NCBI GenBank assembly: GCA_008933995.1
Contig: WARS01000007.1
Coordinates: forward strand, 9,913,676-9,977,675
DNA: 64,000 nt
Direction: 5' to 3'
Source of the DNA: Datnioides undecimradiatus
Lineage: Eukaryota > Chordata > Actinopteri > Lobotiformes > Datnioididae
Below are positions 56,726 to 64,000 of this stretch, one piece after another (within the stretch, counting starts at the first letter, position 1; each line of letters begins with the position of its first letter). A program made the translations under genes and the position numbers. Below the pieces are notes generated by a model, which had not been told where the DNA came from, did not search any database, and saw nothing but the letters and a program-made list of their open reading frames with translations.

Positions 56726-59436
56726 GTTAGTATACAATAACTGATGTGAACACATGGCCACAGGGGATATGGTGTGTGTGGTGGGGTTGGCATGGGGACC
56801 ATAATGAACCTTCATCTCCCAAATGTCAAATAGAGCTGCAGCTACAGCAACACACAGCTATGACTACACACTGCAGCAGCACTGGCTAGGGCTTTAAAGT
56901 GAGTGAATGTGACACAGAGACTTCCTGCTGGATTTACTGCATTTGTACTGGACTCATTACAATCCTATTGCTGGATTATGGAGTAATGCCATTAGCACAT
57001 ATTGTATTTTTACTAACAACCACAACTGTGTGTTTGTGCTAGTTTTTGTTCTGCATGCCCCCCAGTGTCCATTGTAAACTGGCTCATTTATTTTTGTTTT
57101 TAAATGCGCGATTTAGCTTTTTGTTGTTGCTCGACCTATTGCCCACTGTAAAACTTCAATTACCAGCGTTCCTGCTCACACAATATTCAGCAATTAAAGC
57201 GGGGAGTGTATCGGTGATGGTCAAAGTAACAAAAAAGGCCAGAATTTCAACTAGTTTTTCCTTGAGATCAGGCACACAGCATTTTTATAAGGTTTATTAG
57301 CAAAAAATATCTACCTTGTTATTAAATGACATTTGAAGCAGCTTTTATCAGCAAGCTTGCATGTCTCAAATATTGGGAAAGAATACAGCCCCTTCCTCAT
57401 CCTGTTCTCTAAACTGCTCTGTCCTCGCTTACTTCACTGTAAGATGAGAAGTGTGCTGCAGGTTTTGACCCCTCAGGTTATTTCTGTGTGACCACATCTA
57501 AATCAACAGGTTTCCCCCTGCGGTGTCATCCATACCAGTCAGAAGGTACTGATACTGAGTTTCAAGTATTCAGTCTCTGTTTTATTTCATCTGTTTGTCA
57601 TTCCTGAAACACACTGGAGAATTGAATTGTGAGAACAAAACATGATGGTGCAAACAAGCTGCAGGGATGATGTGTCACGTCTGCCCATTATGTCAGCTCA
57701 GTGTGAGGTGATATTCCTTGTGATAAAAAGCCATAAAACCCAGAAGAGAAGAATAGAGGAAGATAAGAAATAGCACATTAGCCATTCTTTAAATAAATAG
57801 TTTTGCATTGTGATATTAATGAAGTACGTCTACCTCACTGCACTGGTGGCTTGTGACGGACAGATTATCCAAAATCAATATAAAACAATGACTCTCTAAC
57901 TTTGTAATCATTTTGTATGTTTTTGTGTTTCTTTGTAGTTGTTTTTGTCCCTTTGCATTCATTTTAGGCTTTTTGTTGTAGTTGTCTTGCATCTATGTCA
58001 TTATTTTGTGTGTCTTTGTAGTATTTTAGTGTCTTTTTTGGACTCCCTTTGTCCCTTTCTAAATATATTGCCTATATTTGTATTCATTTCCTTTTTGAAG
58101 TCTTTTAAGATCTGTTAGTGTCCATTTGGAGTCACTTCTGGTCAATCTTTTTGTGGTAGATTTGAATGTCAGTTTGGTCACACTCCATGTCTTTGTATCA
58201 ATTCACCTGCAGTGACCCAAGCATTTTCAAACCATCCATGTCACTTTCAAACAGTCACACAGACTGGCAGCAAGCGATGAACTTGTCTGTGAACTTGAGG
58301 TAACAACACAGAGCCTGAACATTTTGAGGTAAAAGTATTAATTTCATCTTTGCAGCTGGATGAATGACAAGTGTTATTATAACTTCCCTACATTGCATGG
58401 TGGCATGGTGCAGTTTGTGTATCATCACTGTTCCATTTGTTTTGATCATACATGTGGCCTTTCAGTTAACAGGGTGCTGTGACTTTCACTGAGTAGGATT
58501 CCACCTGCTACCGACATCTCAACACAGCTTGCTCACAGCAAGGTGACTGTTGAGCTGCCGCGAAACAGATAAGTGGCCAAAGTGTGGGGAAGCTGCTGAA
58601 AACTGTTATGTACTCTCTTTAAATGTCCTCTGATCAACAAACGCCTGCTGTGCATAGGTGCTGATGGAAAACTGTGACATCTTACTCATCAAGTCTGCAA
58701 ATGTCAGGTGACTCAAGTGTGTGACACATAGTTTAAGTTAATATGAGCAATAATCTAGTGTGAATCTTGTGAAGATTTTACTTATTGTTGCTTTGACTTT
58801 AAGTTATGTTGGGTTGTATTTTAAAATATTTATCTGTAAAACTGCCTAATGTGCTATTTGCTTGTGGACAGGAAAAAGCACCATCATAGTTCTGTTCTTT
58901 GTTTCTTACAATTTGCCTTATATAACAACTTTAATCCTGTTTTATTAAGTGTTACATGAGAATCACACACTGTGTTCCTGCAAAATCTCATTAATGCATT
59001 TAGCCATACCTCTCCCCATGTGCACATACACTGCCAAACACAAAACAAGCGGGTCGCCATCACAAACAGCATGCAGGTGAAAATATTTTCATGCACACCT
59101 CAGAGGGTCTCAGCAGATGCAAAACGCAGTATGCTGCAGTAGGCTGTACCTGTCATAAGATGTCAGAGTGCCTTTAATGGTTCTGATGGGATTAAATGGA
59201 AAATTTATAGGTGAAACAAACATATTATGTCTGGTTTGTAGCAATAATTAATTCTCAGAGGCCCATACAGTTCTAAAGGAATTAAAATATTTCAGACTTA
59301 GCTGAGGTTTTCACTCTGAGCTAGGCACGCTAATGTAGATCCTTAGATCCAGACTGTAAAAATCTATTTCATATGTTTTAAAATCAAGAAAACAATGTGT
59401 CACACCTAAAAGTGGACACAAATATGAGTAAAAGTA

Positions 59437-59438
<2 letters not shown>

Positions 59439-59475
<37 letters not shown>
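59439..59475. repeat. (TG)n microsatellite
   Basis: Uninterrupted TG dinucleotide tract. Confidence 0.9.
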
Positions 59476-59477
<2 letters not shown>

Positions 59478-61255
59478 TCTCTATTTCTGGGAGGAGGAGG
59501 AGAGAAGCTTCATCCTCAAGTGTCACTACGACCTCTCAGAACAGTGTAAGACTATTAGCACATAGTTGACCCGGAGAGGCAACTAGCATTCCCAGAAACC
59601 GCTGCAACAACCCGCACTCAGGTCTATGGGGTGAGGAATTCAAAAACTATCTGACACAGTTCAAAGAGAGCTGAGGAAAATAGAACAAAATCGATATGTT
59701 CACTCTAACATTTGAACTTGTTTTGATGAAAATGTGGATGATTTGATAAAAAAACATAAAAAGACTTGATGGTAAATGGGATCAAGTTTGTGTTGATTAA
59801 ACTTTTTCTTTCCATTAATCAAAACTGTGCTTACTGTTATTCTTTCAGTAGGTCGCTGGTGTGAAATAGGTTGTGCTCTTTGATAAGCCACCACAGTTTG
59901 TGGTAATTTGGTTAAAGGTACTGTGTGAAGTGTTAAGTGAACTGTTCACGTGTTAAGTCTCTCACCAAAACAGAACAGGCCTCACGAAAAAAAAAACCAA
60001 CTTTTCCCATGTTATACCTTATATATTTTATCCCGGAAGGCTCGTTGGTATCAGCATTTCAAGTCAGAGCCACCAAATTATCTTCACTGCATCAACTTGT
60101 CAGAAAATGTTCATTTCAGCCAGATGCTCATAAGGAGGTACGTGAGATCTGTCCGCAAGCATGGCTGATGCCCCTAATTTGCCATATAAGGCAACGTGTT
60201 CTGCTCCATCTGTGGCAAGTTATTTTCTTTGTGGCGAGACAAAGTTTCACACCTCAAAGAAGTCTGGGAATCAAACAGTATAACTATGTGCAGCGGTTTC
60301 AGTTGTTGAAACTACTGAATTATTAATGAGCTGCTAATCACATGACACCAGTGCAGCAGCATCAGAGGTGCTATAACTACTTTTAAACTGTATAAAGACA
60401 AAATTTGCTTTAAATAAGATACATATACAGACCAAAGATGGAAAAATGCATGCATGAACCTGCATGAAGCTAGTCTTGGAAAAACTTTTTTTGGAGAAAT
60501 CTTCACAGTTTTAATGTGGAAAACTCGCACTGAGGAGGGAGAGTGTCTTCTAGTAACTCGAGTCAGTGTTGGTTGTGGCTGAAGACATGGACAGTGTGAA
60601 AACGAAAAAAGAAATCTGGGGTTCTGTGGTTTGACATACCCCTGTAGCCCCAGATGAGCTGCACTAACTGCTCCAACAGTAACACACCCAAATCTCCAAA
60701 CTAACTGTTTGAGTTTAAGTTGCATTGTGGGTCATGTAGGCAGCTTAGACAAAGAGGCAAAGTGCATGAAAGGGAATATATCTGAGTCTGCTCTTTGATT
60801 CATTTTGTTTTAAACTAGAGTCACAGAAGCACTATGCACTGAGTTATCTAACCAAATTGTTTTTTTGCCTGAACCTGACCAACCAACAGTGTTGCATCAT
60901 TAATTTATAATCATGTTGAGAGTAATATCACCCTGTTGATAGGGGTATTGGATCAGAAAGTGGCTATGTCTGTGTGCAAACAGTGTTTTGTTCTCTAATT
61001 TGGAGAACTTCCTGGCAAAGGTTCTGACGCAAAAATCCACTCAACAGCAACTAACTTACTTCCCCTCCTTGTATTGTGGTGAGAGCACATGCTCAAAATA
61101 ATACACTTTAAAAATAAAACCCACGCTATGTGCATGGAGAGATAAGGTCTTGAGATGGAGTGTGAAAATGTGCTTTTATTGTAATTTGGCTTTGGCCTTT
61201 AACTCTCACCAAGCCACACACAATGTTCTCAGAAGGATAAAAGCTTCATTGGCGT

Positions 61256-61260
<5 letters not shown>

Positions 61261-61307
<47 letters not shown>

Positions 61308-61321
61308 CACACGCACACACA
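61261..61321. repeat. (CA)n microsatellite
   Basis: CA dinucleotide tract with a few CG interruptions. Confidence 0.9.
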
Positions 61322-64000
61322 AAAAGCAGAAGGACTGAAAGGAAATAGAAAAAAAAGTGTTTTCACTTTTCACCCAGCATTCAAATTGAGCCGTGCAACC
61401 TCGCTCGGGTTTGCATTAACAAACAGGACACTATTGACCAATAAATCAGCACACAAAGGGTCACTCCCACCATCAAGGCAGACTGGAAAGTTTTGTCTGG
61501 GTATCCCGCACACACTGCTGCGTGTTGTCAGCTTACACACACGGCAGCATAACCAGCATTTATCCTTTCTGCTGGAGCATGGAGTGTTGAGATCAGCGGC
61601 TGAACTTTGAATCACAGTAAACATTATGGATGTCAATATTGATGGTGCTCTATAGATGCTAAAATGTCAGAGACAGGCTCCTGGAGGCATATTCCACTGT
61701 GGCAGAAGTTCAACTTGAGGAGGAGCTGCTGGACATTCACATACTTTCTGCAAACCAGGCCTTGATCAAATCAAATTAAAAAAAAAGGGTTTTCATAAGT
61801 CTCTACAAAGATTTATTAGCATTTGATTTCAGAGCAGATCTGTGACGGTAATGTGCAAGTTCAAAGTGAAATCTATCTAAGACGACTAATATGCCACTGC
61901 AGGGCTGCTTGCTGCTTTGCATCAACAGATAATATTGTCACAGAATTGTTGATGTTAAGATTTTAATTTTTTAATGGGTCTTTGGGGATTCTCTATCAAT
62001 GTTGGATTTTATTCAATTATCAAATAGTTATCCATGACTTAGTGAAATACCAGAGTATTCATCATGTATTTAGTTGATATTTATTCATTTGTTTCAGTAT
62101 AGATTAAGTACTTAAATTATTTCGAGACCTTCAAAGCAGGAAAAGCACTGGTGGAGTTAAAAACATTGTCGACAGTTTTACTGAATTTAGATGACCCAGG
62201 TCCAGGGACACTTGGAACAGAGCTGTCATTAATGTGATTACCTGCATTTTTCCTGTTAAGACAAATCAAAATGTCTGCTGCAGAAAAGGTCCACAGAGTG
62301 CACCTGAGCTTTGCTATGCAAGTACACATGGGAAATGCAGTTCTTAGTTGTAATCTCCTAAATGCACAGGAAACACCACAGATAACAATCATAGAACCTC
62401 AAGTTGAATCAATACGGAAGCAACAAAACAAAACAAAAACATCGTGTATTTGTCCCACTCTTCAACTGCACAACTTGATGAACTTAAAAGGATGATTAAG
62501 TGATTTAAATTTGACTTTTACTGTTGATAATTTTGTACATTCAAATGATAAATTAGGCAAAAAAAAGTGTTGAGATGAGATTTTGAGTAATTGAGTGCTT
62601 ATTCATTGGTGGTATTGTTTATTTACTCAAGGAAAGCACGTGGGGTACTTCATTGTCCCCACTGATAATGGTTCAAAACATTTTGATGCCATCTGCTGTT
62701 TAATGTCAGTATGACAACTGGAACCAGGTGATAAGAGAACAGAGGAGGTTGTGCTTTTTTTGTTCAGTTACATCTATACACATTATATAGCGCTCTTCAC
62801 TTCATCATAATCTCTAAAACTCAGAACTATACATTACCCACTGTTATTTAGTTATAAGTTCATATTGGCATCAGAATATATTTTAAGCAATTACACACCT
62901 GCTACAACTATATGTGTGTACACACATGTATATATATTATCTTATTTATTAGTCCAGTGGTGTCAATACAGATTCATTATGATGCCAAATTAAATTGTAA
63001 TGGTAATGTGAAAAACTAATAATAAACTAATGAACACAGTCTTTTCATGTCACCAAATACACGGCAAAATACTTCAGTTAATGCTGCTGCAAACCGGTGG
63101 GGCTGCCACTTCACTCACACCTTCTGCTGTTGCTGTTTACCAGAGATGTGCAAAAATACACCAAACAAAATACTCGGACATCAAAGGTATCAAATTAAAA
63201 TACAGAATACTGGTATGAGAACATTTATTTAATTTCAATAAAAGTCGTTTTGAAAATACAAAAATACATCCTATACAAGCTGATATAATGACATTTTAAT
63301 ATGGCTCTGACCGGACCGTCCCTATACTGATAAAATGATATTTGAAGTGGCTGTGAATTCACACTGGGTGGTTCCTTCCTGTCAAAACTAAGCACTGACT
63401 GACTGAGTGAACAGCCAATAGTGAAGTATTGTAATAATAATAAAGATGCAGCTGTGCCTTTTTGCGCCAACCTCCAAAGCAGCTTCTTTCCTCAAGCTGC
63501 TGGTTGAAAAAGGCACAAATGACACATGGTTTCGAAGACTGGCCCCTGCTGGACCCGACAGGACATGCCATTCATTTGCATTTAGCCAAAGACTGTGTAT
63601 AATAATAGTATAATAATTATTTTCAGTTATTCGGGTCACTCTCCACTCCCTAGTGCGTTGATTTTTATAGCTTTATAGTGGAGAGTGAAGAGGCCATGGC
63701 CCCGGCGCCAAATATCAACACTGTGCATATTCAACAGTCACTTATCTGTTCCATGCAAGTTTTGAGAGTACAGTAAGCCAGCAGAGGGTCTGCAAACGGT
63801 GATGAATGTTCACAGACAGCTTGTATTATAAAGTTACTGTTCACATTGACAGCTTAAGTCTCTTCACTTGTCAGACGTCTTTTAAGGGAGTTTTTAATGC
63901 TAAAGGAATGAAGCTTAAACTACAAAACAAGACCCAAGTTTTAACAAACCACAATTCTTCAACGTGTGTGCAACACTTTTTATATGCATCTTCTAAGTAT

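Larger units (their letters stand above)
50331..64000. other. AT-rich region with no recognised gene
   Basis: If the 50.3-kb island is a first exon, this is its first intron or introns. Contents that can be named: an inverted-repeat block (51009-51130), a hairpin (51683-51720), a dispersed repeat (from about 53860), a LINE fragment (about 56109-56171), one weak exon candidate (56670-56725) and two microsatellites. I see nothing else that can be supported. Confidence 0.65.

Noticed and set aside
57506-57541. 36-nt segment between aacag and gtactg as another exon of the 50.3-kb candidate gene
   Set aside because: Very short, no homology, and splice-like borders of this quality occur often by chance.
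63637-63687. 11-bp inverted repeat around a 29-nt spacer
   Set aside because: Short, with no target duplication or other element feature.

Overview
The window is vertebrate nuclear DNA, almost certainly from a ray-finned (teleost, probably percomorph) fish. It is AT-rich and intron-rich, with spliced exons carrying GT-AG borders, many CA/TG microsatellites, small teleost-type terminal-inverted-repeat elements, a Tc1-like relic and a LINE crumb. There is no bacterial-type gene organisation: no operons, no CRISPR array, and no tRNA or rRNA gene that I could see.

One gene dominates. Reading the minus strand from about 46.6 kb down to base 1, I could place 21 consecutive coding exons of slc12a2 (NKCC1, the Na-K-2Cl cotransporter). 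All exon phases agree, and they give 942 codons plus one base of open frame. Exon 1 (45545-46129) encodes the regulatory N-terminus with the SPAK/OSR1 docking motifs and the phospho-threonine segment. Exons 2-14 (24393 down to 11492) encode the 12-helix transport core. Exons 15-20 (11015 down to 3281) encode most of the cytosolic C-terminal domain. Exon 21 (592-639) is the 48-nt cassette exon known to be alternatively spliced in mammals, and here it has a GC rather than a GT donor. The remaining C-terminal exons (about 230 codons by comparison with the mammalian protein) lie beyond base 1. I assigned residue numbers by adding up the exons. They line up with the ion-site residues of the zebrafish NKCC1 structure at a constant offset on each side of the large extracellular loop, which supports the gene model.

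Intron 1 is about 21 kb (24394-45544). It holds most of the interspersed repeats (a hAT-like relic, a 361-bp TA-flanked element, a Tc1-like relic), a perfect 15-bp-arm hairpin and some unexplained open frames. Introns 13 and 16 each carry a small inverted-repeat element. The slc12a2 promoter side (46.13-46.76 kb) is GC-rich, with a TCTCGCGAGA palindrome beside a CRE-like site.

From 46.8 to 64 kb I recognise no protein gene. A second GC-rich island at about 49.98-50.33 kb ends in an ATG seven bases before a consensus splice donor on the plus strand. It may be the first exon of a divergently transcribed neighbour whose identity I cannot give. The rest is AT-rich spacer with microsatellites, a common fish hairpin repeat (49226-49305), a LINE reverse-transcriptase fragment (about 56.1 kb) and other repeat debris.

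I found no convincing undescribed system. The points most worth a second look are the GC-donor cassette exon, the promoter palindrome, the unidentified GC-rich first-exon candidate at 50.3 kb and the hairpin elements.
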